Assembly: GCA_022577435.1 (NCBI GenBank)
Contig: JAKOON010000005.1
Span: 6,841,224-6,905,223, forward strand
DNA length: 64,000 nucleotides
DNA from: Embiotoca jacksoni
Lineage: Eukaryota > Chordata > Actinopteri > Embiotocidae
Reading direction: 5' to 3'
Part shown: positions 1-10,820 of the stretch, one piece after another
How the letters are laid out: every line of letters begins with the position of its first letter
Position numbering within the stretch: position 1 is the first letter of the stretch
Notes under the pieces: generated by a model
Told to the model about the DNA's origin: nothing
What the model saw: only the letters and a program-made list of their open reading frames with translations
Databases searched by the model: none
Program-made: the position numbers and the translations under genes

Positions 1-2083
1 GGTTTCATCAGTTGAAACAATCATATAATTTACATTGTAGTCAGAGTTTTTTTTGCTTTAAAATAAAGATTTTTGTTGCAAAATGTATTTCTGTGAAGGT
101 GAAATTTGATAAACCAAAACATTTCTAGCTTATATATTACTGTTTTTCTGAACTGCAGAAACAAACAAATAAACAAAAAGCATGCCTTTGAATTATAATG
201 ACAAAATTACAACACAAATTCTCTCTAAAATCTATCAGTGTGAGCTATCATATCAGCTCCAAAGTGTACAGTGGTACATAGGTTAATTTTAACCAGCATG
301 TGCTTCTGAAGAAAATGATGCAGCCCACTTTATACTGGACACCTGCTTTGAAAGCAAATTATCACAGGTTACACTACATTAGATTTAACTGCCTGTGCAA
401 AATAGGGGCCAGCAAAACAAAATGCATAATATTTGAAATGGTTTTCAAAGGTGGTGGTGTTTCTACTTTTACTTAAGTTTACGTTGTGGATACTTCTTTC
501 TTCTTTATTTTTTGTTGTTGCTGTTGTTGTTTTTTTCTGAATCCGTGCTTACCAGGATTATTTTATTTGGGGCCTCATTGATGTTTTCTGCTTTGCACTG
601 AAATGTATTCATGAGATAAACAACTGAAAATACTCAGGTTTTTACTAAGAGTATTATCTTACAGTGTCACAGTTTCCATGGTAACACTGGTTTGACTTGA
701 TTTTCGTAAGCAGCGGCTGCTGTTGGTACTTTTGTGGTGTGATTGCAAAAGATGTCTGGTAAAAATTGGAGAAGAGGGAGGCCCAGTCAGAGTGGAGAAA
801 CTTGTGTCGCAAGATTAATACAGGAAAGACTAAAGTTGCTGACAAGATATCATCCAAAAATACAGTACTGTCACGTTTCAAGCAATGATTGTGGGTAGAT
901 AAAAGCTCTAGGTCCAGAGTGAGCAGAGCTACATGGTACAGTGGGATAAAGGGAAGATACTCTGGTTCATCAGGGCTCCAGATCTCTGGAGCTGTTTTTT
1001 AAGGTGGCACCCACCCATCATTGGCTGAGATAAAGACCCTGACAAGTACTTCACAGATGTACATTATGGCTGACTTTGACCTCTGACCCATCAGAAGAAA
1101 AACCTATGTAGGAGGAAAGAGTTGTACAAACAAGTTGAAATCAGCCCCTACAAGTGGCCATGAAGTTCTCGACACTTCTCTCTTTAAAAAGTGTCCATCT
1201 GTCCCTCACAGTGGTCCGCTTGGCTTAGACCCTGAGTGTCAGACCTTCTGAACATAGTTATGTAAGGAGGAATGGAAAAGAGCCACTGTGCCAAACAGAT
1301 TACGAGATCAGTAACAAGATAGCAGCCGGGCTACTTGATCCTGGCACACCACACCGTTAATGTTGGAGGTCGAGCTTGCCCGGTTAAGCAGAGGACATGG
1401 GGGTCACTGCTGCCTGCCAGCCAGCATGGAGCAGCTCCTTAGTGATGTAACAGTGTGTGAAACTCACTGAGAGAACCAGGTACCTGATGGACATAGTATC
1501 CAGAACATTTTGGTTTATTGGTAGAATAACATTATTTCGTAGTCCCCCAATTTTCTCAATAAACATGCCAAAAAATGTACACGAAATCTGAATATCATGA
1601 AAGTCTGAATCAAACTGAGTTGAAAGCCACTTACACTGCACAATCCACATCCCAAACACAACCTCTCTCTCTATGAGCTACTAATGAAGGACAATGTTTG
1701 TTTCCAGGAGTTGCCACCTCAGAGCGTATCACGAGAGGAGACACTGTCCAAAAACAATTATGCAAGGATAAGAGCCTAACAAAGAAGTCTTAAAGGGATG
1801 AATGAATTGGATTTGGGAGAGAATGTATCATTCATTGAGCACACGGTGGTATTTTATGAAGAAGACAAAAAAGGTCTTGTGTTAATATGTTTTTACAGTA
1901 ATATCCGTAAACAATAGTGGTATTTTCTTAACCTTTATAAAAGCTGAGCAAAGAAACGGCAAAGCCACGTGTCAAGCTCCGCCCTTCAAACAGGACAACT
2001 GTACTTCTGTTGCTCCACCTTCACTTAGATGAAAATACGGCCTTTGTGCAGAAAATTCTAAATGTAATTTCGGTGAATTTCCA
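1..2083. other. Left flank, AT-rich, no gene recognised
   Basis: I see no splice-consistent coding exon, RNA gene or recognisable transposon protein here. Longer open frames on the minus strand (654-881 and 1384-1659) have no familiar domain and no flanking exon structure. A short TTG-rich low-complexity tract lies at about 507-536. The last 56 bases (2028-2083) have a weak, gapped resemblance to the end of the satellite unit, described under findings. Confidence 0.6.
507..536. repeat. Low-complexity (TTG)n / poly-T tract
   Basis: A T-rich run with repeated TTG triplets, one of them changed to CTG, followed by seven or more T residues. It is a simple-sequence tract with no further structure visible. 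Confidence 0.7.
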
Positions 2084-2314
2084 AATTGATTCAGTTTTAT
2101 TACCACTACATTCATGACATTCAATTTGTTTTCGTCCTATGAAGACAAAAAACATCATTATAATACAATTTTTAAGAATAACATTTTTGCAACATAGCAG
2201 TTAATGCAAAACTTTGATGTCAGTAATAGTCACGCTCATTAGCACGTTCCCACGGTAATGAGACAAGTAAACCGGCGCCCTATTTCTGCTTCAGGAGTCT
2301 GTCAGACGTTTTCA

Positions 2315-2331
2315 TTTCAGTCGCACTGAAA
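2315..2331. repeat. Short perfect inverted repeat TTTCAGT-CGC-ACTGAAA (copy in U1)
   Basis: Seven-base arms are separated by three bases. The arms are kept in every unit inspected, while the spacer varies between CGC and CCC. It could form a small hairpin or be a palindromic protein site; nothing more can be said. Confidence 0.5.
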
Positions 2332-2893
2332 CAGCCAACAAATGCTGCAGCTCAGGTCAAATTCTTGGCCTCATTATTTGTAACGCAAAGAAATGTGCAG
2401 AGATGTTGTTTCCCTGCCCTGTTTGTGTCGTTCTCTGTCTCAAACACTGGTGGCCTGCTGCTGTTTCCACACGACAAGCTTAGAAACTGTGGAACTTGGT
2501 TTGGGAACGTGGCAGAATAATAAGACACGTAGCTGTGTGCTACAATTTCATTGAAATGTAATGCGTGAAAGTGAAAAAAACCTCAGTACAGATTCAGTTT
2601 AGTTTAATTAAATACAACTTTCTCCTCCTGTCCCCCCGCCTAAGTGTCCTTGGGCAAGACACTGAACCCTAAATTGCACCCGATGCTGTACCATCGGTAT
2701 GTAATGTTAAAAAAAAAAAAAAAACCAAAAAAACACGCAACTAAGTCTAAAGAACTCGTATCCCGCACTTAAAGAAAAACCGACGTACAGCTGAAATAAA
2801 TATTTTCGTTAGAAGTACTTCATATCAAGTTTGGATAATGTCCCTTTTGCTAACATGTCGAGGGCGGGGCTTTACAACCGATACTGCAACCAG

Positions 2894-2909
2894 CCACTAG
2901 GGGGTGATC
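2894..2909 (+). promoter_or_regulatory. CTCF-core-like motif, one per unit (34 copies)
   Basis: The sequence CCACTAGGGGGTGATC fits the known vertebrate CTCF core (CCACYAGRKGGCRS) except for T in place of C after the G run. All copies have the same orientation. Starts are 2894, 4433, 5973, 7512, 9051, 10590, 12127, 13666, 15204, 16742, 18281, 19819, 21358, 22885, 24400, 25930, 27448, 28976, 30516, 32045, 33574, 35114, 36642, 38170, 39698, 41226, 42755, 44294, 45823, 47361, 48901, 50430, 51944 and 53471. U19, U29 and U33 have one-base variants, and U35 lacks the site. Binding is inferred from the motif only. The surrounding CCAGCCACTAGGGGG...GAGCTGTCATGTC stretch also resembles, from memory, a common teleost interspersed repeat. 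Confidence 0.5.
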
Positions 2910-3124
2910 AATTCACTTGAGCTGTCATGTCCTCATTGGCTGTTGATAAAAATGGACTTTGTGTCCTGGTCTGACAAGTGAAGCCAATGCAGAAGGGCCT
3001 CATGATGCAATACCAGTGAGAGCCACAAGGGACCACAAGCCTCATCTTCTCTCATCAAATATAAACGCAACACATTTTTTCCAGAAGTCATTATGGTGTC
3101 AATTCCTAAAAGTCATTCCTTGTG

Positions 3125-4663
3125 AATTGATTCAGTTTTATTACCACTACATTCATGACATTCAATTTGTTTTCGTCCTATGAAGACAAAAAACATCATT
3201 ATAATACAATTTTTAAGAATAACATTTTTGCAACATAGCAGTTAATGCAAAACTTTGATGTCAGTAATAGTCACGCTCATTAGCACGTTCCCACGGTAAT
3301 GAGACAAGTAAACCGGCGCCCTATTTCTGCTTCAGGAGTCTGTCAGACGTTTTCATTTCAGTCCCACTGAAACAGCCAACAAATGCTGCAGCTCAGGTCA
3401 AATTCTTGGCCTCATTATTTGTAACGCAAAGAAATGTGCAGAGATGTTGTTTCCCTGCCCTGTTTGTGTCGTTCTCTGTCTCAAACACTGGTGGCCTGCT
3501 GCTGTTTCCACACGACAAGCTTAGAAACTGTGGAACTTGGTTTGGGAACGTGGCAGAATAATAAGACACGTAGCTGTGTGCTCCAATTTCATTTAAATGT
3601 ACTGCGTGAAAGTCAAAAAACCTCAGTACAGATTCAGTTTAGTTTAATTAAATACAACTTTATCTATGTCAGGTGAAAACTAAACATGTATAAGTATAAA
3701 CAATTAGAAATACAGTAACCCATGAAGAGAGATTAGAATGATTAATATCAATACTTAATTCATGTGAGCATAATAACTTCAGCTGTTTATATACTGTGTG
3801 TTTTGACCGCTGAATGCAGATAAAGATGGACGAGATGCCTCCAATCCTCTGGTGCATCAGGTTAAAGGACCAGTCCTTCAAAATTCTTATGTCCACAGCT
3901 ACTTTACTTGGAGCAGCTGTCAATTACACGTCAATCATGACAACCTGCACACATAAGAGCATCAAAAACCAACACAACAGAAGGGGCGGCACGGTGGTGC
4001 AGTGGTTAGCATTGTCGCCTCACAGCAAAAAGGTTCTGGGTTCGAATCCTGTCCTGGGCCTTTCTGTGCGGAGTTTGCATGTTCTCCCTGTTCCTGCGTG
4101 GGTTCTCTCCGGGTTCTCCGGCTTCCTCCCACCATCCCAAAAAAACATGCACCTCCCCAACTCCTCCTGTCCCCCCGCCTAAGTGTCCTTGGGCAAGACA
4201 CTGAACCCTAAATTGCACCCGATGCTGTACCATCGGTATGTAATGTTAAAAAAAAAAAAAAACCCAAAAAAACACGCAACTAAGTCTAAAGAACTCGTAT
4301 CCCGCACTTAAAGAAAAACCGACGTACAGCTGAAATAAATATTTTCGTTAGAAGTACTTCATATCAAGTTTGGATAATGTCCCTTTTGCTAACATGTCGA
4401 GGGCGGGGCTTTACAACCGATACTGCAACCAGCCACTAGGGGGTGATCAATTCACTTGAGCTGTCATGTCCTCATTGGCTGTTGATAAAAATGGACTTTG
4501 TGTCCTGGTCTGACAAGTGAAGCCAATGCAGAAGGGCCTCATGATGCAATACCAGTGAGAGCCACAAGGGACCACAAGCCTCATCTTCTCTCATCAAATA
4601 TAAACGCAACACATTTTTTCCAGAAGTCATTATGGTGTCAATTCCTAAAAGTCATTCCTTGTG
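3125..4663 (+). repeat. Satellite unit U2
   Basis: This unit is 1539 bp, H1/T1, with a SINE at 3983-4262. It is one of two units with an intact B box (GGTTCGAATCC). It has GAAAGTCAAA in place of GAAAGTGAAA. It is close to U7, five units away, with which it shares the B box and the CTGTTCCTGCG variant. CTCF-like motif at 4433. Confidence 0.97.
3983..4262 (+). repeat. tRNA-headed V-SINE-type retroposon, copy in U2 (intact B box)
   Basis: This is the best-preserved copy of the SINE embedded in every unit. The tRNA-like head has an A box TGGTGCAGTGG (3995-4005) and a perfect B box GGTTCGAATCC (4039-4049), the internal RNA polymerase III promoter. A central segment (GTTTGCATGTTCTCCC, then GCGTGGGTTCTCTCCGGG) matches, from memory, the conserved core shared by fish V-SINE elements such as DANA and Mermaid. 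A 3' part (TGTCCTTGGGCAAGACACTG) and a poly-A run follow. A loose AACACAACA / AACACGCAAC pair flanks it and may be a decayed target-site duplication. It sits at the same place in every unit, so it inserted before amplification. The Pol III terminator needed for transcription (a T run) is not obvious nearby. Confidence 0.88.
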
Positions 4664-6203
4664 AATTGATTCAGTTTTATTACCACTACATTCATGACAT
4701 TCAATTTGTTTTCGTCCTATGAAGACAAAAAACATCATTATAATACAATTTTTAAGAATAACATTTTTGCAACATAGCAGTTAATGCAAAACTTTGATGT
4801 CAGTAATAGTCACGCTCATTAGCACGTTCCCACGGTAATGAGACAAGTAAACCGGCGCCCTATTTCTGCTTCAGGAGTCTGTCAGACGTTTTCATTTCAG
4901 TCGCACTGAAACAGCCAACAAATGCTGCAGCTCAGGTCGAATTCTTGGCCTCATTATTTGTAAGGCAAAGAAATGTGCAGAGATGTTGTTTCCCTGCCCT
5001 GTTTGTGTCGTTCTCTGTCTCAAACACTGGTGGCCTGCTGCTGTTTCCACACGACAAGCTTAGAAACTGTGGAACTTGGTTTGGGAACGTGGCAGAATAA
5101 TAAGACACGTAGCTGCGTGCTACAATTTCATTTAAATGTAATGCGTGAAAGTGAAAAAAATCTCAGTACAGATTCAGTTTAGTTTAATTAAATACAACTT
5201 TATCTATGTCAGGTGAAAACTAAACATGTATAAGTATAAACAATTAGAAATACAGTAACCCATGAAGAGAGATTAGAATGATTAATATCAATACTTAATT
5301 CATGTGAGCATAATAACTTCAGCTGTTTATATACTGTGTGTTTTGACCGCTGAATGCAGATAAAGATGGACGAGATGCCTCCAATCCTCTGGTGCATCAG
5401 GTTAAAGGACCAGTCCTTCAAAATTCTTATGTCCACAGCTACTTTACTTGGAGCAGCTGTCAATTACACGTCAATCATGACAACCTGCACACATAAGAGC
5501 ATCAAAAACCAACACAACAGAAGGGGCGGCACGGTGGTGCAGTGGTTAGCATTGTCGCCTCACAGCAAAAAGGTTCTGGGTTCAAATCCTGTCCTGGTCC
5601 TTTCTGTGCGGAGTTTGCATGTTCTCCCTGTGCCTGCGTGGGTTCTCTCCGGGTTCTCCGGCTTCCTCCCACCATCCCAAAAAAACATGCACCTCCCCAA
5701 CTCCTCCTGTCCCCCCGCCTAAGTGTCCTTGGGCAAGACACTGAACCCTAAATTGCACCCGATGCTGTACCATCGGTATGTAATGTTAAAAAAAAAAAAA
5801 CCCCAAAAAAAACACGCAACTAAGTCTAAAGAACTCGTATCCCGCACTTAAAGAAAAACCGACGTACAGCTGAAATAAATATTTTCGTTAGAAGTACTTC
5901 ATATCAAGTTTGGATAATGTCCCTTTTGCTAACATGTCGAGGGCGGGGCTTTACAACCGATACTGCAACCAGCCACTAGGGGGTGATCAATTCACTTGAG
6001 CTGTCATGTCCTCATTGGCTGTTGATAAAAATGGACTTTGTGTCCTGGTCTGACAAGTGAAGCCAATGCAGAAGGGCCTCATGATGCAATACCAGTGAGA
6101 GCCACAAGGGACCACAAGCCTCATCTTCTCTCATCAAATATAAACGCAACACATTTTTTCCAGAAGTCATTATGGTGTCAATTCCTAAAAGTCATTCCTT
6201 GTG
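4664..6203 (+). repeat. Satellite unit U3
   Basis: This unit is 1540 bp, H1/T1, with a SINE from 5523 whose B box is GGTTCAAATCC. It carries the private SINE change CCTGGTCCTTTC, shared only with U6. CTCF-like motif at 5973. Confidence 0.97.
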
Positions 6204-7742
6204 AATTGATTCAGTTTTATTACCACTACATTCATGACATTCAATTTGTTTTCGTCCTATGAAGACAAAAAACATCATTATAATACAATTTTTAAGAATA
6301 ACATTTTTGCAACATAGCAGTTAATGCAAAACTTTGATGTCAGTAATAGTCACGCTCATTAGCACGTTCCCACGGTAATGAGACAAGTAAACCGGCGCCC
6401 TATTTCTGCTTCAGGAGTCTGTCAGACGTTTTCATTTCAGTCGCACTGAAACAGCCAACAAATGCTGCAGCTCAGGTCGAATTCTTGGCCTCATTATTTG
6501 TAAGGCAAAGAAATGTGCAGAGATGTTGTTTCCCTGCCCTGTTTGTGTCGTTCTCTGTCTCAAACACTGGTGGCCTGCTGCTGTTTCCACACGACAAGCT
6601 TAGAAACTGTGGAACTTGGTTTGGGAACGTGGCAGAATAATAAGACACGTAGCTGCGTGCTACAATTTCATTTAAATGTAATGCGTGAAAGTGAAAAAAA
6701 TCTCAGTACAGATTCAGTTTAGTTTAATTAAATACAACTTTATCTATGTCAGGTGAAAACTAAACATGTATAAGTATAAACAATTAGAAATACAGTAACC
6801 CATGAAGAGAGATTAGAATGATTAATATCAATACTTAATTCATGTGAGCATAATAACTTCAGCTGTTTATATACTGTGTGTTTTGACCGCTGAATGCAGA
6901 TAAAGATGGACGAGATGCCTCCAATCCTCTGGTGCATCAGATTAAAGGACCAGTCCTTCAAAATTCTTATGTCCACAGCTACTTTACTTGGAGCAGCTGT
7001 CAATCACACGTCAATCATGACAACCTGCACACATAAGAGCATCAAAAACCAACACAACAGGAGGGGCGGCACGGTGGTGCAGTGGTTAGCATTGTCGCCT
7101 CACAGCAAAAAGGTTCTGGGTTCAAATCCTGTCCTGGGCCTTTCTGTGCGGAGTTTGCATGTTCTCCCTGTGCCTGCGTGGGTTCTCTCCGGGTTCTCCG
7201 GCTTCCTCCCACCATCCCAAAAAAACATGCACCTCCCCAACTCCTCCTGTCCCCCCGCCTAAGTGTCCTTGGGCAAGACACTGAACCCTAAATTGCACCC
7301 GATGCTGTACCATCGGTATGTAATGTTAAAAAAAAAAAACCAAAAAAAAAACACGCAACTAAGTCTAAAGAACTCGTATCCCGCACTTAAAGAAAAACCG
7401 ACGTACAGCTGAAATAAATATTTTCGTTAGAAGTACTTCATATCAAGTTTGGATAATGTCCCTTTTGCTAACATGTCGAGGGCGGGGTTTTACAACCGAT
7501 ACTGCAACCAGCCACTAGGGGGTGATCAATTCACTTGAGCTGTCATGTCCTCATTGGCTGTTGATAAAAATGGACTTTGTGTCCTGGTCTGACAAGTGAA
7601 GCCAATGCAGAAGGGCCTCATGATGCAATACCAGTGAGAGCCACAAGGGACCACAAGCCTCATCTTCTCTCATCAAATATAAACGCAACACATTTTTTTC
7701 AGAAGTCATTATGGTGTCAATTCCTAAAAGTCATTCCTTGTG
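6204..7742 (+). repeat. Satellite unit U4
   Basis: This unit is 1539 bp, H1/T1, SINE from 7063. It has AACAGGAGGGGCGG just before the SINE, a variant shared with U8, U11 and U13. It has the GGGCGGGGTTTT form of the GC-box region. CTCF-like motif at 7512. Confidence 0.97.
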
Positions 7743-9281
7743 AGTTGATTCAGTTTTATTACCACTACATTCATGACATTCAATTTGTTTTAGTCCTATG
7801 AAGACAAAAAACATCATTATAATACAATTTTTAAGAATAACATTTTTGCAACATAGCAGTCTATGCAAAACTTTGATGTCAGTAATAGTCACGCTCATTA
7901 GCACGTTCCCACGGTAATGAGACAAGTAAACCGGCGCCCTATTTCTGCTTCAGGAGTCTGTCAGACGTTTTCATTTCAGTCGCACTGAAACAGCCAACAA
8001 ATGCTGCAGCTCAGGTCGAATTCTTGGCCTCATTATTTGTAACGCAAAGAAATGTGCAGAGATGTTGTTTCCCTGCCCTGTTTGTGTCGTTCTCTGTCTC
8101 AAACACTGGTGGCCTGCTGCTGTTTCCACACGACAAGCTCAGAAACTGTGGAACTTGGTTTGGGAACGTGGCAGAATAATAAGACACGTAGCTGTGTGCT
8201 ACAATTTCATTTAAATGTACTGCGTGAAAGTGAAAAAAACCTCAGTACAGATTCAGTTTAGTTTAATTAAATACAACTTTATCTATGTCAGGTGAAAACT
8301 AAACATGTTTAAGTATAAACAATTAGAAATACAGTAACCCATGAAGAGAGATTAGAATGATTCACATCAATACTTAATTCATGTGAGCATAATAACTTCA
8401 GCTGTTTATATACTGTGTGTTTTGACCGCTGAATGCAGATAAAGATGGACGAGATGCCTCCAATCCTCTGGTGCATCAGGTTAAAGGACCAGTCCTTCAA
8501 AATTCTTATGTCCACAGCTACTGTACTTGGAGCAGCTGTCAATTACACGTCAATCATGACAACCTGCACACATAAGAGCATCAAAAACCAACACAACAGA
8601 AGGGGCGGCACGGTGGTGCAGTGGTTAGCATTGTCGCCTCACAGCAAAAAGGTTCTGGGTTCAAATCCTGTCCTGGGCCTTTCTGTGCGGAGTTTGCATG
8701 TTCTCCCTGTGCCTGCGTGGGTTCTCTCCGGGTTCTCCGGCTTCCTCCCACCATCCCAAAAAAACATGCACCTTCCCAACTCCTCCTGTCCCCCCGCCTA
8801 AGTGTCCTTGGGCAAGACACTGAACCCTAAATTGCACCCGATGCTGTACCATCGGTATGTAATGTTAAAAAAAAAAAACCAAAAAAAAAACACGCAACTA
8901 AGTCTAAAGAACTCGTATCCCGCACTTAAAGAAAAACCGACGTACAGCTGAAATAAATATTTTCGTTAGAAGTACTTCATATCAAGTTTGGATAATGTCC
9001 CTTTTGCTAACATGTCGAGGGCGGGGCTTTACAACCGATACTGCAACCAGCCACTAGGGGGTGATCAATTCACTTGAGCTGTCATGTCCTCATTGGCTGT
9101 CGATAAAAATGGACTTTGTGTCCTGGTCTGACAAGTGAAGCCAATGCAGAAGGGCCTCATGATGCAATACCAGTGAGAGCCACAAGGGACCACAAGCCTC
9201 ATCTTCTCTCATCAAATATAAACGCAACACATTTTTTCCAGAAGTCATTATGGTGTCAATTCCTAAAAGTCATTCCTTGTG
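7743..9281 (+). repeat. Satellite unit U5
   Basis: This unit is 1539 bp and starts AGTTGATTCAG. H1/T1, SINE from 8602. It carries ACTGTACTTGG and TTCACATCAA, both shared with U9. The HindIII site is lost (AGCTCAG). It ends TCGATAAAA. CTCF-like motif at 9051. Confidence 0.97.
8226..8235 (+). promoter_or_regulatory. IRF/ISRE-like motif GAAAGTGAAA (copy in U5)
   Basis: The motif fits the GAAANNGAAA core bound by interferon regulatory factors. It recurs at the same place in 31 of the 35 units. U2, U7, U34 and U35 have GAAAGTCAAA, which breaks it. A ten-base match in a tandem repeat proves nothing about function. Confidence 0.25.
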
Positions 9282-10820
9282 AATTGATTCAGTTTTATTA
9301 CCACTACATTCATGACATTCAATTTGTTTTCGTCCTATGAAGACAAAAAACATCATTATAATACAATTTTTAAGAATAACATTTTTGCAACATAGCAGTT
9401 AATGCAAAACTTTGATGTCAGTAATAGTCACGCTCATTAGCACGTTCCCACGGTAATGAGACAAGTAAACCGGCGCCCTATTTCTGCTTCAGGAGTCTGT
9501 CAGACGTTTTCATTTCAGTCCCACTGAAACAGCCAACAAATGCTGCAGCTCAGGTCAAATTCTTGGCCTCATTATTTGTAAAGCAAAGAAATGTGCAGAG
9601 ATGTTGTTTCCCTGCCCTGTTTGTGTCGTTCTCTGTCTCAAACACTGGTGGCCTGCTGCTGTTTCCACACGACAAGCTTAGAAACTGTGGAACTTGGTTT
9701 GGGAACGTGGCAGAATAATAAGACACGTAGCTGCGTGCTACAATTTCATTGAAATGTAATGCGTGAAAGTGAAAAAAATCTCAGTACAGATTCAGTTTAG
9801 TTTAATTAAATACAACTTTATCTATGTCAGGTGAAAACTAAACATGTATAAGTATAAACAATTAGAAATACAGTAACCCATGAAGAGAGATTAGAATGAT
9901 TAATATCAATACTTAATTCATGTGAGCATAATAACTTCAGCTGTTTATATACTGTGTGTTTTGACCGCTGAATGCAGATAAAGATGGACGAGATGCCTCC
10001 AATCCTCTGGTGCATCAGGTTAAAGGACCAGTCCTTCAAAATTCTTATGTCCACAGCTACTTTACTTGGAGCAGCTGTCAATTACACGTCAATCATGACA
10101 ACCTGCACACATAAGAGCATCAAAAACCAACACAACAGAAGGGGCGGCACGGTGGTGCAGTGGTTAGCATTGTCGCCTCACAGCAAAAAGGTTCTGGGTT
10201 CAAATCCTGTCCTGGTCCTTTCTGTGCGGAGTTTGCATGTTCTCCCTGTGCCTGCGTGGGTTCTCTCCGGGTTCTCCGGCTTCCTCCCACCATCCCAAAA
10301 AAACATGCACCTCACCAACTCCTCCTGTCCCCCCGCCTAAGTGTCCTTGGGCAAGACACTGAACCCTAAATTGCACCCGATGCTGTACCATCGGTATGTA
10401 ATGTTAAAAAAAAAATACCCCAAAAAAAACATGCAACTAAGTCTAAAGAACTCGTATCCCGCACTTAAAGAAAAACCGACGTACAGCTGAAATAAATATT
10501 TTTGTTAGAAGTACTTCATATCAAGTTTGGATAATGTCCCTTTTGCTAACATGTCGAGGGCGGGGCTTTACAACCGATACTGCAACCAGCCACTAGGGGG
10601 TGATCAATTCACTTGAGCTGTCATGTCCTCATTGGCTGTATATAAAAATGGACTTTGTGTCCTGGTCTGACAAGTGAAGCCAATGCAGAAGGGCCTCATG
10701 ATGCAATACCAGTGAGAGCCACAAGGGACCACAAGCCTCATCTTCTCTCATCAAATATAAATGCAACACATTTTTTCCAGAAGTCATTATGGTGTCAATT
10801 CCTAAAAGTCATTCCTTGTG
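9282..10820 (+). repeat. Satellite unit U6
   Basis: This unit is 1539 bp, H1/T1, SINE from 10141 with the CCTGGTCCTTTC change shared with U3. It is the only unit of the left domain that ends with a TATATAAAA box. CTCF-like motif at 10590. Confidence 0.97.

Larger units (their letters stand above)
2084..3124 (+). repeat. Satellite unit U1 (left edge, internally deleted)
   Basis: This unit is 1041 bp with head H1 and tail T1. Relative to U2 it lacks the 499 bp equivalent to 3662-4160, joined at 2621/2622. The loss removes the segment before the SINE and the first 178 bp of the SINE, including both Pol III boxes. The SINE 3' part remains from 2622. The unit ends with TTGATAAAA and carries a CTCF-like motif at 2894. 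It shares the CATTGAAATG variant with U6. Confidence 0.95.

Noticed and set aside
2959..3183. Recurrent 74- to 81-codon frame at the end of each unit, as a gene family
   Set aside because: It opens at TTG, not ATG, has no domain, crosses the unit junction and varies at its end with the H1/H2 head. It recurs only because the DNA is tandemly repeated.
3434..3676. Recurrent 69- to 80-codon ATG frame (Cys-rich start) as a small secreted peptide
   Set aside because: The frame is broken by single-base insertions in several units (for example U19, U21, U31), by start or frame changes in U6 and by start loss in U15. It has no signal peptide.
3983..4060. Functional tRNA gene in each unit
   Set aside because: The A and B boxes are present, but the sequence continues into a SINE core and cannot fold as a full cloverleaf with a paired acceptor stem. 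It is the head of a retroposon.
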